Shown: one piece after another, positions 1 to 11,133 of the stretch
Position numbering within the stretch: position 1 is the first letter of the stretch
Layout: each line of letters opens with the position of its first letter
From: Cylindrodendrum hubeiense
Lineage: Eukaryota > Ascomycota > Sordariomycetes > Hypocreales > Nectriaceae
DNA length: 64,000 nt
Assembly (NCBI GenBank): GCA_014621425.1
Contig: JAANBB010000005.1
Coordinates: 372,001 to 436,000 of the forward strand
Direction: 5' to 3'
The notes under the pieces: generated by a model
What the model was told of the DNA's origin: nothing
The model's database searches: none
Seen by the model: the letters and a program-made list of their open reading frames with translations, nothing else
Position numbers and translations under genes: made by a program

Positions 1-807
1 CAGGAGCCCTATTTACTAGCCTCCAAACAACTGAAAGGATTGAAACTCCTGAAGTTTATTTTGTGCTTCATACGAACTAACTTCGGGCGTCCTAAAAGAG
101 AACTTGAGACATTCTGCTTACCGGCTGCATTGGTTTCAGACTTGCGCCAGCGTGCACTAGATGACCTGAAGGCGTCTTGCGGGGAGGATAGCAAACCATC
201 ATTTATCAGCGAGGGTGATGCCCTTTGCGCCTGGGCTACACGTATGGTATCGGCTCAAGAAAACGCTCGGTCTATCCTTGTCATCAACCTCTTCGACGTT
301 CAATCTCGTCTCAAATCAGTCTTCCAATCCGACAGCGCTTACGTTCAAAATACTTCGTTTGCAGCCATTTCTCTTTTTCCAGCCAATGAAGCATCAGGTT
401 CTACATTTGGGCAGGTGGCTTCCCGGTTCCGCCGGGATATCCAGCAGCAATGCACCGAGTCCCAGATTCTAGCTCAGTTGCACCTCAACAGGGAAGCCCG
501 ACAAAAGGACCGTGCATTTATAGTCGGGGAACCAAACTCTACACCCTTGGTAATTACCAACTGGACTAAGGCCGACTTTTTCAATGTCATAGACTTTTCT
601 CCAGCGGTTATCGATGACGGTGCCCGCACGGGTGAGAGAAAAGTGCCCGTGGGTAAAGCGACTTATTACCACTCGGAAGTTTACTCAAACAACCCAACTG
701 GTATGAATGCATTAATTATTCTGGGCAAGGACTTGGGTGGCAATTATTGGCTTTGCTCATCGTTTATGGCTGATTGTTGGGATAAGCTGGAAGAAATTGG
801 CACATAG
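1..807 (+). CDS. BAHD/HXXXD-type acyltransferase, 5' end outside window
   Basis: The frame is open from base 1, so the N-terminal part lies to the left; 268 residues are visible. They resemble the C-terminal half of fungal HXXXD-type acyltransferases (trichothecene 3-O-acetyltransferase-like group): an SEGDALCAW stretch at visible residues 70-78 and a GNYWL stretch near the end. Such enzymes move acyl groups from acyl-CoA to alcohols of secondary metabolites in the cytosol; the substrate cannot be told here. The catalytic HXXXD motif is not visible. The stop at 805-807 comes just after WDKLEE, and a second frame continues plausibly to a stop at 876-878 (EVAHEAGHLLEAAFEQ), so the end may be natural or may be a frameshift. 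Family call is by general resemblance only. Confidence 0.6.
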   Translation, partial: QEPYLLASKQLKGLKLLKFILCFIRTNFGRPKRELETFCLPAALVSDLRQRALDDLKASCGEDSKPSFISEGDALCAWATRMVSAQENARSILVINLFDVQSRLKSVFQSDSAYVQNTSFAAISLFPANEASGSTFGQVASRFRRDIQQQCTESQILAQLHLNREARQKDRAFIVGEPNSTPLVITNWTKADFFNVIDFSPAVIDDGARTGERKVPVGKATYYHSEVYSNNPTGMNALIILGKDLGGNYWLCSSFMADCWDKLEEIGT

Positions 808-1312
808 AGGTGGCACACGAAGCTGGCCACCTACTTGAAGCTGCATTTGAGCAAGTATACCGTGTGGTTGATGAATGACTGGGTCAGAATTCTGATGACG
901 CCAGGTGAAGGACCACCGACAACATAGTCCTCTGGAGATAGGGTGAAAGCCAAGTGTAGATTAGTAAAATCTAGTCTTGATCAAGTTTGAATCTATAATA
1001 CTTGTTTATGGCTATTCTAAAGACAATGTCTGGTTGGTGTGTGCCGTGTGTAGCCAATAAATTTATAACTGTACATTGGAAGAGTGTCGGCATGGTTGCT
1101 TTTACAACAATGGTCGCAATGTCTTCCACATGATATCTTAAGATGAATCGAACAAGTCAGCAGCTTTTAGCTACTAGAACGAACAAAACTCCCCCAAATC
1201 CGAAGCAGTGTCTAAAGCCTGCCCCCAATAGGTCGTCGTAGGGATTTGAATTCCCGGGTATCTTTGAGATGTTAGTTGGGTTCAGAATAGCGTGGAAATG
1301 TCCCTTACCCTC
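808..1312. other. Intergenic, no gene seen
   Basis: About 500 bp between two genes that point at each other. Apart from the 22-codon out-of-frame continuation of the acyltransferase (807-878), I see only 3' flanking sequence. Confidence 0.5.
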
Positions 1313-1729
1313 TCAACAATTGAAGCATTCTAACTGGTACCAATAGGAGCCACCAGTACTTGCTGAAAAGAAACCAAGTGAAGCGAAATCTCCACCGTAT
1401 AGTTGGCAAGTGCCCCATCTGTAGAGGAATTGGTTGCATGAGGCGAACCAAAGGCAGTAGTCTGCGCAATCCTGGACAGTGGGCTGGAATACTGCTTCGC
1501 CCAGCTTTCCAGAATCGTCGGCGACGTAGCCTTCTGCATCGCAATAAAAGGGTTTCGGTTGAGGGAAAATTTGTTTGCAGATGGAGCGGGCGACGATTTT
1601 GTCTGCAGCTTCTGTCGCAGTTGAAGCCACGACGGAGGTAATCAGTGTCGTTTCTGACGGAGCGGAATCAGCCTGGACACCTCCGAGGGCCAAGGCGGCC
1701 ACAATAGCGATGGTTTTTGACAGTTGCAT
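1313..1729 (-). CDS. Small secreted cysteine-rich protein (PAN/apple-like)
   Basis: An uninterrupted frame of 138 residues. Residues 1-20 form a signal peptide (MQLSK, hydrophobic core, then VQA before the likely cut). The mature part has a Ser/Thr/Ala-rich stretch and then eight cysteines in the last 90 residues, with spacing DCADYC...C...TCQLY...LECFNC. The C-x3-C and TC-x-LY pattern resembles the PAN/apple-like modules of many fungal secreted proteins. A role in binding outside the cell is likely, but no function can be assigned. The start is the ATG at 1729, the only one giving a signal peptide. The gene stands alone and points toward the acyltransferase end. Confidence 0.7.
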   Translation of the reverse strand: MQLSKTIAIVAALALGGVQADSAPSETTLITSVVASTATEAADKIVARSICKQIFPQPKPFYCDAEGYVADDSGKLGEAVFQPTVQDCADYCLWFASCNQFLYRWGTCQLYGGDFASLGFFSASTGGSYWYQLECFNC

Positions 1730-3304
1730 CTTGAAGAGGATCTGTAGAATGGTAGAGGTTGTACAGTGAAGGTGGATGCGAGCAGTGAATGTGTGCAGGA
1801 ATGCTTAAAGTTGGCAACGGTTGATACTTGTACTCTTCTCGACAAGTGCTTCAATCTTGAGGGTCAAGACGGGGACTAGAGAGCCAATAACATGCACATC
1901 AGCACTGTAACGTCGGCGATCATGTATTCTCAAACAGAGTGCGCCCAGGTGGCTGCATTCGGCCTCCTTCGTGCATGAAAAGAAGCGGGCTAGCCCAGAC
2001 GAAATGAGAGCAGCCAACCAGTCGGCGACTTCAAAAATGGATCTAGACGCCTGGCACGGAGCAGACGAGGGCGCAGTCCGACTAGTTCGGCGCCACTAAG
2101 CGGCGACCTTAACCTGTCAGCAACCGCAAAGAAGACGCGGCGTCTCATTGGATCGGGATACATATGATCGCCGACTCAGACCCATGCATGCCCTGGCGGC
2201 CATACCCCGGTGACTAGCCATACCCCGACGCGGTGATCTGTAGAGCAAGCCCAGGTCTCTGCAAATGCAGACGAGTGGGCAGTGTAGGACCATGTCTGGC
2301 TCTGTCAATGACCACGGACAGCGCGAACACGAGTCCACCTTTGGTAGCCCTGCGCCCCTGCGCCCTGCGAACGCCCAGCGGTGTACCGCCGGGAACGCCG
2401 CTGGCTTTGGCAGCCAAAATGCCCATCGCAGGGCTGTGTTGCATGCATTGATTGCATTAGGAGGTCTCCGTCTTGCGCGCCTGAAACCTTCAGTGTGATT
2501 TTACTATTAGGCCTTGAGAGGTAATTCATTATTGGTTTCTAACCGTGGAATAGACAGCGATTCTGACCTGGTACATATTTATTTGTATTTTATTTTTAGA
2601 TTCACAATATACACACAAAATCGGTTGCAACGTGATCTAGCTGAATATCCCCGGCTACTTCCCAGCCTCCTACCCTATCTAAATTAGTTGTAGCATGGAT
2701 CATCCAGAAATTCGTCCAATTGAGCGTTGGTAAATTGAGGTAAATGCGAGAACTGCTGATTGGTATCGCCCCATGCCGAAGTATGTATTGAGAGGCCACG
2801 AGCATCTATCGCCCAAGGCGTAAAAGGTAAAAATGCAGAGAAGTAATCTGCTGCTTTCTAAGTAAATGCGATGCTTAATTTCGTAAACTCCTGTCGAGAG
2901 CGCTGCTTCGGATGGTAGCATTCAAGAGACATATTGTGGATAGCCAGACGGACAAATCGTTTCCCGCGAATTGAGTGCCTCACTCCACCGCCTTCCGTCA
3001 TGGCCAAACCCAGATTTTCAACATCCTGTACCCTATAGGGAGCATACACACCGCAGGGACTGGGTCTCGTCAGCGTAGATTCGAAGCAAATTAAATAGGG
3101 ATGCCGAGTATATGTGGGCAGTGGAAAAGGACTGAACATTGAACACATATAGGGTAGTCACGCAGGCTACGAAGGTGTGCGGCAAAGCTCTGTGCTTAGT
3201 TTGAAGGGAAAGTTACAACACACCAAAACATTCAATACTGAGGGTGAGTGGGTTCAATTTTTCGACCTCGATTACCTTCAATAAACCATGTATGATTCTG
3301 TGGC
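1730..3304. other. Intergenic, no convincing gene
   Basis: About 1.6 kb upstream of the small secreted protein gene. Part of it (about 2030-2480) is richer in G and C than its surroundings and carries a short imperfect duplication around gccataccccg (2198 and 2217). Open frames here are short, overlap one another on both strands and show no recognisable motif. Confidence 0.4.
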
Positions 3305-3835
3305 CGGCCGTCTGTGCCTATAGTATTTGCTCGCGAAGGAGCCAATGTCAGTCTTGTAAATCTGTCGGACGAACAAAAAGACAGAGACTAAATAGAAAAG
3401 TATGTGCGAACTAAAGGCCGAGAATGCGTGCTCATTGCCAGAAATTGGACTAGAGAACGAAGGCTGTCGCAATGCTGTCTAGCCACATGTTGATGGATTT
3501 GCTATGATCTACACCTTCGTCAACAACGATTGGAAGCAGATGATGTCCGAGGAGCTGAAGGAGATTAGCTTGGACGACGGCGAGACTTCTTTCCGCACCA
3601 ACATCATACAAATGTTTGCCATGAACAGTACGTACAGAAGTAAAGGAAGAAAGGCGGCTCGTAAATATTTTATAGCCAAGACGGCGAGTTCTTGTTGGGA
3701 GCTTTTACCATTATGCCAGAGTCATCACAGCACTGATGTCGCCTTACCGGGCACAGCTTCCATATCGACTATGTAGCAACCAAAGGTGCTATCACCAAAA
3801 TTTCACCCTTTCTCTAGCTTACAAATATATAGAGC
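3305..3835 (+). pseudogene. Decayed short-chain dehydrogenase (SDR) gene
   Basis: Pieces of one SDR can be read in order but in changing frames and with stops. About 3308-3470 gives VFAREGANVSLVNLSDEQ, a stop, then KYVRTKGRECVLIARNW, matching the cofactor region of glucose/ribitol dehydrogenase-like SDRs. About 3495-3630 gives FVNND (for the usual VNNA) followed by EISLDDGETSFRTNI. About 3755-3805 gives DYVATKGAI, the catalytic YxxxK region. The glycine-rich start and the C-terminal part are missing. Several frame breaks separate the pieces, too many for introns alone. I read this as an old, inactive gene copy. No intact parent gene of the same subfamily is visible in the window. Confidence 0.65.
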
Positions 3836-5903
3836 TTCACTACGGACAGATCTTGCATACTTATCCCGTGGGTTACCCAGGGCTAACTTTGCTCCCCATT
3901 GACAACAACCTTAATCTAAACTGTACGATATATAAGATCTACGTCTCGTCAAGTCGAGATACCCCTCTGCTATCACTTGAAGTCAACACATCTGATCATC
4001 TACCTAGCCCTGCAGACTGCGACAGCAAGCAATGTATTTAACTAGTATACCGGTGGGTTTATTCCGGATAGTGGGTTGGGGACAAGTCATTCATCCATCA
4101 ATGACAGGAAAGATGCATTTCAACCCTATTCGTACGGGGCTTGCAGCCGCATGCAACCCATGTAAGTCTTGGTGGTGCTGTCAGTCGCGATTTTGTTAGG
4201 TCTTCGTTGAATATTGCCTACGGTGAGCAACAAATTATCACATCAGAGCTTCTCTGGGGCTTCCATCTTCAATTGGACCGATCCTGTTAGGAATGGATAT
4301 CCAAACAAAAGCCACCTCTAATATGGAACAAGGGTCAATTGACAGACAAGACCAAAATAGAGACAGTGTGTAGTATCTATCGAAGCCTAGATGGATCGTA
4401 GTATCATTGTAATCAAAAAGTGCTTTACTTCTTGATGAACCCCTAGTCAAAGGAGCGACACACGTGAAAGTGTGCGTGTTCGGTCCATTAGGGTATGCTG
4501 TAGAACATATGAGAGGTGATGGATTGGGACAGGATTTACATAGTCCTCTGGTTCACCGATAGTATATCCCTAGTCACAGGGGGCTGAGGTTGACCTGAAC
4601 CCCGCTCGAGGAAAGGGGGCGAAAGGCATTATAGGTTAAAATAATCATCAGATTCTGAATCCACACTCAATTGAACTTTAATCCCTGGATTAGATGTAAC
4701 GGCGACGAATCCATCCGGCGGCAATGTTTTCGTCAGCAGCAATGCATTACACGGATGCTCATTGGTTCGGGCACAGGAACTCACGGGATCCGAAGTCGAG
4801 AATGTAAAGGGTGGCAAGGGAACCCTGCGACACGCGCGTTGGCCATGGCTGATGACGACTAGAATGGTTTCTCGTATCATGCCTCCACTTTTACTGCCAA
4901 TTACGCCTTGTTGAGAATCCGTGCGGTGAGGTAGATCGTCGAGCCCACCCCCACAAGCCGAACTAGCTGACCTCAATCCGTTAAAGCTGTTGAAGGTTGG
5001 GCCTATGGCTTACCAGCTATTTTGTTTTCGAGATTTGGGCGTGTAGATTCTCTTCAAACCACGGTGGTTTCTGCTTCGCGCACTGTTTGTCTCACCCTCG
5101 GGCTCAGCCCAAACCCACCCTTTCGGACGTCTTCGATAGAGAAGAACAAAACTGTCAGTATTCCTTGTCATTATTGAGCCTCGGATGTGATGTCCAATTG
5201 CCAAGCAAGCAACGTAAGCCAGGACGACTATTCAGGGATCTGCGGAAGAGTCAAGATGCATTGCGAAAACCAGGGGTGCGTACGGACCTTTTTGACCCCT
5301 GTTTTCCGCCACGACCAACGTGCTTGTTTCACGGAAAATATTGTAAAACTGTATCGTCAATAGAGGCATGGAGTACCGGCCCCTGAACCTTGTCAACAGC
5401 GCGTAAGGTGACGAATTTAATTATTTCCAAACAACTTCCAGATTCAGCCACTGGGCGGCAATAGCACCAAATTTGGGTCGTGGACGCATGGCTTCCTTGT
5501 CTTCGATGAAACCTCAAAACCTAGAACTCCCAAAATTCCGTCTACTGTTTCCTTCGGAAGTGCCGATCCCACTCAATTGCGGGTCCTCGCAGCCCTGTGT
5601 TTCTAGCCGACGGCATTTGAGGACGTCAGCCAGTGGGGTTTGACACATAGAGCATTACGCCGAGGCGCAGTAATGCGTAGTCGAATCTATCCAATTGTCA
5701 ATGCATCAAGAGCGTATACCGGTGTGGGGAAATTTAGTCGAGCTTGTTGTTTCTATAAGACTAAATGGAATATCTCACCGATGCATTAGAACCATCCCAT
5801 CCAGCCACAACACTACTATTAGGACCATCACAACTTCTTGCTTTCTTCTCTTCATCTCAACTTACCACAATTACCTCACTTACCTCGGACAACTCCTTAC
5901 AAG
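3836..5903. other. Intergenic, no convincing gene
   Basis: Two kilobases upstream of the intradiol dioxygenase. Frames such as 4629-4976 (minus, 115 codons) and 4997-5386 (plus, 129 codons) exist, but I recognise no domain, signal peptide or splice pattern in them. The last 200 bp hold the dioxygenase promoter and a C/T-rich 5' leader (about 5800-5900). Confidence 0.4.
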
Positions 5904-7024
5904 ATGAGATTCACTACCGTCGCTCTTGCCGCCATGGCATCATTTGGTGTCGTTGCTCATCCTGAGAAACTTACCGCCGAGATCGCCAAAAAGGAGGCCA
6001 GCTTGGTTGGTCGCAGCAGCAACAAATGCGCCGCTGTCATTGAGAAGCGGAGGGCAGAGATACTTGCCAAGCGAGCCAGCCGACTGCACGCACGTCGTGT
6101 AGAGAATGGACACATTTCAGCTCGGTCCACGCCGCACAAGTACACCACAATCCAGAACGACACCTGCGTCTTGGCTCCTGATACTATTTGGGGCCCATAC
6201 GGGTAAGCAAAGAGCAAACAATAGAATACGGAGAGTAATCTAATACCTTGTTAGTGTTGATGGCGAGATCGTCCGCACTGATCTCCGAGAGTCCCAGAAG
6301 GGTATCGACTTCTATTTCGACATTGGCGTCATTGATGTCGAGACTTGCGACCCTCTGGAAGGAACTGCCCTGACTATTTGGAACTGCAATGCTACTGGCT
6401 CTTACTCATCGTTCACCGGAATCGACCCGGATTCCTCCGAACTTTTGGATGGGTATACCAAGGGAACTGACGGAACTACCGACGATGAGACGTTTCTCCG
6501 AGGAATCCAGATCACCGATTCCAATGGAATGATTGAATTCCTTACTAAATTCCCTGGCTACTATGTCACTCGTACGACTCATATTCACGTCACGGCCCAG
6601 ACCAACATTACCAACGGCACTTCTTATTCGGCAAGTAAGGTTCAACATGTTGGTCAACTCTTTTTCGAAGAGGATTTGCTCAACAGCATCTATGCGATTA
6701 GCCCATACTCTGAGCACCTCTCCACCCTGAACCGAACCACCAACGCCGAAGACAAGTTGTTCACATCGGCCAGCTCGGATGGTTACAGTGCCATTATCAG
6801 TGTCAGCCAACTTGGAGATAGCCTCGAGGACGGTCTTGTCGGCTACGTGAGTACCACCATTAGACGTCTGCTTTAAACTGAGTACTAACAGGATCTAGAT
6901 CACTATTGGCGTCAACACCACAGCAGATGCTATCGCCGTTACCGGAAACGATGTGAACCCTCAGGGCTGGCTGCCGACTGTTAGTGTTGACTCTACCAAA
7001 TTTGCCGCGGCAACCAACCAGTAG
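5904..7024 (+). CDS. Secreted intradiol ring-cleavage dioxygenase-like protein
   Basis: Three exons (5904-6202, 6255-6846, 6899-7024) give 338 residues. Intradiol dioxygenases cleave catechol-type rings between the two hydroxyls with Fe(III). Residues 1-18 are a signal peptide ending in VVAHP, so this belongs to the secreted fungal group. A basic, partly helical stretch (20-75) precedes the catalytic domain. Family marks: WGPYG with Tyr99, the VDGEIVRTDL strand just after intron 1, and GYYVTRTTHIHV with Tyr203, Arg206, His209 and His211, which fit the Tyr/His iron ligands. Phases match at both introns. The next gene is a Zn2Cys6 regulator on the other strand, tail to tail and 900 bp away. The natural substrate is unknown; phenolics from plant material are plausible. 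Confidence 0.88.
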
Positions 7025-7924
7025 GAGCACCAAGAGCGAAAATGCAACTGGCAAGAATGAAAGTATGCAAGGGCAAATCCGATTAGCTTCGATTACAATG
7101 GCGACAAAGTTTCTTTCTTACTTTCCTTTTTTTTGTTTTTGACGAAGCAGCAAGCTAGACGCAGATGTGAAATGGGGTCAGATATGAGAGAGAGTAGATC
7201 TAGATACAGGTGGAAATAGAAGAAGATGCAAGTTCTGGAGTAGATAGATGGTAGAAGAAATTGAATCAAACGACTTCGTGGCCTTTTATGATCTTACCTT
7301 TTTCATCTGGGATGTGGGACGTTCTCCAACTAAAATAGGCACACTGGTGAATCTGAATAAAATAAGTTTGACGTCGAGGATAATAATTAAAGATCTATAC
7401 CGCCTTTAAGGCCATAAAAGCGTCTGAAATCTCATTGACGATGGTAATAAAGTCTGTATTACGGCGATATCCTGCATACAAGATGCCCCCGACCTTCCGA
7501 ACGACCCAAAATAAACAAAATATTGTTACAGAAAAATATTTCGAATGGCCAATTATGGATTGGATGAATATCCTTTGGGCTAATAAGACTTGGATAATTG
7601 GAAGAATACACTAAAGAACCTGGATTACTCGCAAAGCAGGAGTAGAGCTACATGTGACCTGTATTGAAAGGAATCTATCAATAGATTGAGGGCTGCTGTT
7701 AAAGAGGCTCAAGATTAGCTGCATGAAAGACCTCTGCGAATTATTGATTCAGATGGCATGCATACGAAATGGTCGAAAGTAAAATTTGCAACTTAGAGTA
7801 GGTTGTGACATTGTCGGAGGGAAATGCGACCTACTCTGAATCACGCGACCCTGTGGTACCCGCTGATAAAACATTTGCTGGAAACCAAGCTCGTACATCC
7901 TATATCCTTATTAAAAAGATTATT
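7025..7924. other. Intergenic between convergent genes
   Basis: 900 bp of shared 3' flank, with T-rich and A-rich stretches near 7120 and 7500. No frame or repeat that I can support. Confidence 0.45.
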
Positions 7925-10075
7925 TTAATGTAATTCCCATGAAAAGTCAAATAAATCTGATAACCACGGTTCTTGCATTATAGTCATGCTCAGGTCATCT
8001 GGAACCAAGTCTTCGCTCATAGACCCGGACATGGTGTCCCCTGAACCTTGATCGGAAGTCGGAGCCACAGTTAGACCCATCTCGTTCAGCATCAGCGCTT
8101 TGACAGACTTGAAAAGATGGGTAGCCTTAACGAAGAGTAGTTTGCGTATCCCATCTATGTCGGCCATCCCCGTCAATTCCGATACCCGCTTAGCTTCATC
8201 GTAATAGTGATCCAGAATATTGAACACATCAGCTCGTTTTCTAACTTCCGTTACATCCCAATCAGGCTCGTTGAGTGTAGTTAACTTGAAGAGGACAACA
8301 AGGCAATGTGTGAGTCGTGTGAAAGTATCGACGGTAACTCCGACCCAGTCGGCAGATGACACGTCAGAAAATATCGATAAGAACCGCTCGATGGTGCTGA
8401 GTGTAGAATCTAAAGGTTGTAATCTTTCGAATTGAGATACACTTAGACGATTAAGGGCTCCAATCGTATTAAGATAAGAATCCCTAATTTTGAGTTCTGT
8501 GCTGACAAGAGAGAGCTGCAAATATTCTTGAAGAAAGTTAGTCTGCACTGGTCTATCCAAGCAATGGTACACATATAGCTAACTTTGTAACTCAAAAGGA
8601 GTGGGTGGGCATTGCTTTATATCTTCAAGCTCCTGTAATAGTGCTGTGAATAAAATCGTTGACGGGCCTTTGCTTTCAGATCCTGTGAACTCGCTTCCAG
8701 CGTAGCAGACTAACTGGGCTGTAATGAGATAACACCTCACTTGGGTTGTCAAGAGAATATCTGAAGTCGTCTCTGATCCCTCGTGTAGAATGCGAACGCA
8801 GTCCATAATGTATGGAGTTCGAGCGAGTGGTTGTACTTTTCTATAAGCTGCCCAAGTTCTAATGTTTTACGAATGAGTGGTCAGCTTAATATTCGAAAGT
8901 TTATTAGAGATGCAGGGGAGATATTTACGAAGAGGTCAGGTGGAACAACGCCAGAAATGTTCTGCGCTCTTCCATGGTTCGAGTATGTTGTCCGGGAAAT
9001 TGCTGGACCACGCCATTGCTAGATGTATATCGTTTTGATATGTTGAGAGGGGCGTTTTTGTGAAGATCAAGCTCGTAAGCAAGCGATACAGCAAGCTGCG
9101 AGAGCATTCCCATGAAGGGCTTGTCTTTCTTGAAATAATGAGACCTGCGGAGTGTTAATGTAATTTGGATACTGAATACGTGTGCGAACCTAAGACAGCA
9201 CATCATACCATGAGGCAAAACAAATGATCCCAAGCAAGAGATCCAGATTCGCGAGGTTTTCAGATACCACTCTCTGAGAGACAATTTTCCAGAATGTCAC
9301 TTCCATTTCAAGTTGTTTAGAAAGCGGTTTTGTCGTTAACAACATGATTACAAACCAAAGGAAAGGCTTCTGCTGTCGCAGCTCGGATGAAGACAGTGTG
9401 GAAGGAAGGTTGACAAATGGAAATTTAGGGATAAATAACCGACGAAACATATCCAATTCTCTTTCTGCCTCCCAATCTGGAATATCATGGCTTGATATAT
9501 CATCCATAATGGGCAACGGGGATAAAATGGGCGTAAACTGAGATTTATCGGAAGAGAGAACTGGGCGAACGAGATGCACGACACTCCCCATTATGTCTAG
9601 GGTTACATCTGGGTCGCATGTAGACTCCGGGCTAGTCCTAATAGTATCAGTGGAGTCTGAAAGGAAAGCTGGGTTTGATGGCGAGGTGCTGTGACTCGGT
9701 GCGAACGGTGATGTATCCTGGGGTTGATTCCTAGAGGCCTGGGAGCGCAAAAGAGATGCAACTTCGTTGAGCTTTTCTTCTAGTATTTTACGAGATGCCA
9801 TCTGTAGTGAAGACCGTGGCGCGGGCACTCTAGTCCTCCGCTTCCGGACAGAGACTGGCTGCTCACAGGTCTTACCGAGCCGATGACATCTATCGCTTCA
9901 TCAGCATGCTCTGCACGGAGACAGCTTGGTGTACTTACCGCTCACACCCAGAGATTCCAGAGCGAAAGAAGCATTTGCATTTGGATCGGGAGCATCCCAC
10001 GCATGCACGTCCATAGGATGCTGGGGTGCACGACTCGGGGGAAGCTGTTTGATGGGAGCCGGGGGCAGACTCCAT
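7925..10075 (-). CDS. Zn2Cys6 transcription factor
   Basis: Five exons on the minus strand (10075-9939, 9889-9209, 9144-8929, 8858-8584, 8526-7925) give 636 residues. The zinc cluster is split by intron 1: Cys25, Cys28, Cys35, Cys44 from exon 1 and Cys47, Cys54 from exon 2, spacing C-x2-C-x6-C-x8-C-x2-C-x6-C, followed by the basic linker VSVRKRRTR. The middle part (about 150-400) fits the fungal-specific regulatory domain, with LAVSLAYELDLHK near residue 300. Without intron 4 (8583-8527, branch site ACTAAC) a TAG would interrupt the frame; splicing it restores PTPFELQ-KYLQLSL. The product would act in the nucleus. A 10-bp inverted repeat lies about 190 bp upstream, and the same 10-mer recurs upstream of the next gene, so self-control and control of the neighbouring SDR are possible. 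Confidence 0.82.
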
Positions 10076-10267
10076 GGCTCAAAGCGAACGACACCTCGGC
10101 AAGCGCGAAGCAAGTAAAATATGCCGTAGCCACACTGATTCACTTGAGCCTGTACTTCTGTGGATTCCAAATTACCTAAAGGAGGTGCCGATGGAGGAAT
10201 CTCGATGAGAGTACGAATGTGGCGAGAAAGCTAGTGATCCTGCGGGGAAAGCGGGATTGGTCCAATG

Positions 10268-10304
10268 CCGCGGGTTTACCAAAATCCGAAATCCAAACCC
10301 GCGG
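10268..10304. promoter_or_regulatory. Inverted repeat with CCGCGG arms in regulator promoter
   Basis: Left arm ccgcgggttt (10268-10277) and right arm aaacccgcgg (10295-10304) are perfect reverse complements around a 17-bp spacer. They lie about 190 bp upstream of the Zn2Cys6 gene that starts at 10075. Zn2Cys6 dimers bind paired CGG triplets, which both arms contain. Binding is an inference. Confidence 0.45.
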
Positions 10305-11133
10305 TGTTGGGTATCTTACAAGTTAGTCATATCCACAAAGCTGGCTAAGGGCAGGGAACGTTAGGTTTTAATGATAATTCCAATATCGCTCAGTGCCTCA
10401 CATTTTCGGCATAAAACAGGACGTCACTTGATCTCGGGTCTGAAACCCTGGTCCCACTGCTAACAGAGTTACACTTACAACAATGCAATGGGGATGCGTA
10501 TCATTTTGTCAAATTGACCATATGACTTATCTGCTTCCTGTAATTGTAGGCCATGTATTCTCTACCTCGGCTACATCGGAGCATCAAGCGAGTACCATCA
10601 TATGATGCTTTCATAGTTTCAAGTCTATTTTCAGTAGGTGTCATCCGTATTCATAGAATCGCATTTTGGATGATGGCAAAAATTTATAGCGACAGAGCGT
10701 TGGTTCGTCACATTGAAGAGATATTTGATTGCGAGCCATAGTGCTGATGGAGTGTGCATTCCCTCTCATGGTGGAGGTAGTCATGCGACAAGTTGATAGA
10801 TACTCGCAAGATACAACTTTATAAAATATGACTGAAACTAGCTGATAATGGAATAATTCATGCAGTTTATGAATGAGAAATCGAAATCTATAGATTTTGG
10901 GGATAAGAGAACGCAACACATTCCGCATCTAAAGATATTGCCAAGAGCTAAGTTAAAAAAACAGATGACATCCTTAAATATACGGCTTGACTTGATTCTC
11001 ACACCAAGTCCAAAACTTCTGTGCGTATCCGGTACCACCCTCGACTTCCGACTTCGACCCTTTAGTTACCTCCGAAGATAATCGCCAAGGCCTGCCCCAA
11101 GGTGCCACTAGGAAAAAAGTTAATTTATCGCTC
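10305..11133. other. Intergenic, no gene seen
   Basis: About 800 bp between the regulator promoter and the 3' end of the next SDR. Short frames only (largest about 95 codons, minus, 10641-10928), without recognisable motifs. Confidence 0.45.

Noticed and set aside
1241..1255. gggatttgaattccc, which looks like a tRNA T-arm on the minus strand
   Set aside because: No matching acceptor stem, D-arm or anticodon arm within the right distance on either strand.
8579..8581. In-frame TAG in the Zn2Cys6 gene that seemed to make it a pseudogene
   Set aside because: A 57-bp intron (8583-8527) with donor GTTAGC, branch ACTAAC and acceptor AAG removes it and keeps the phase and the family pattern.
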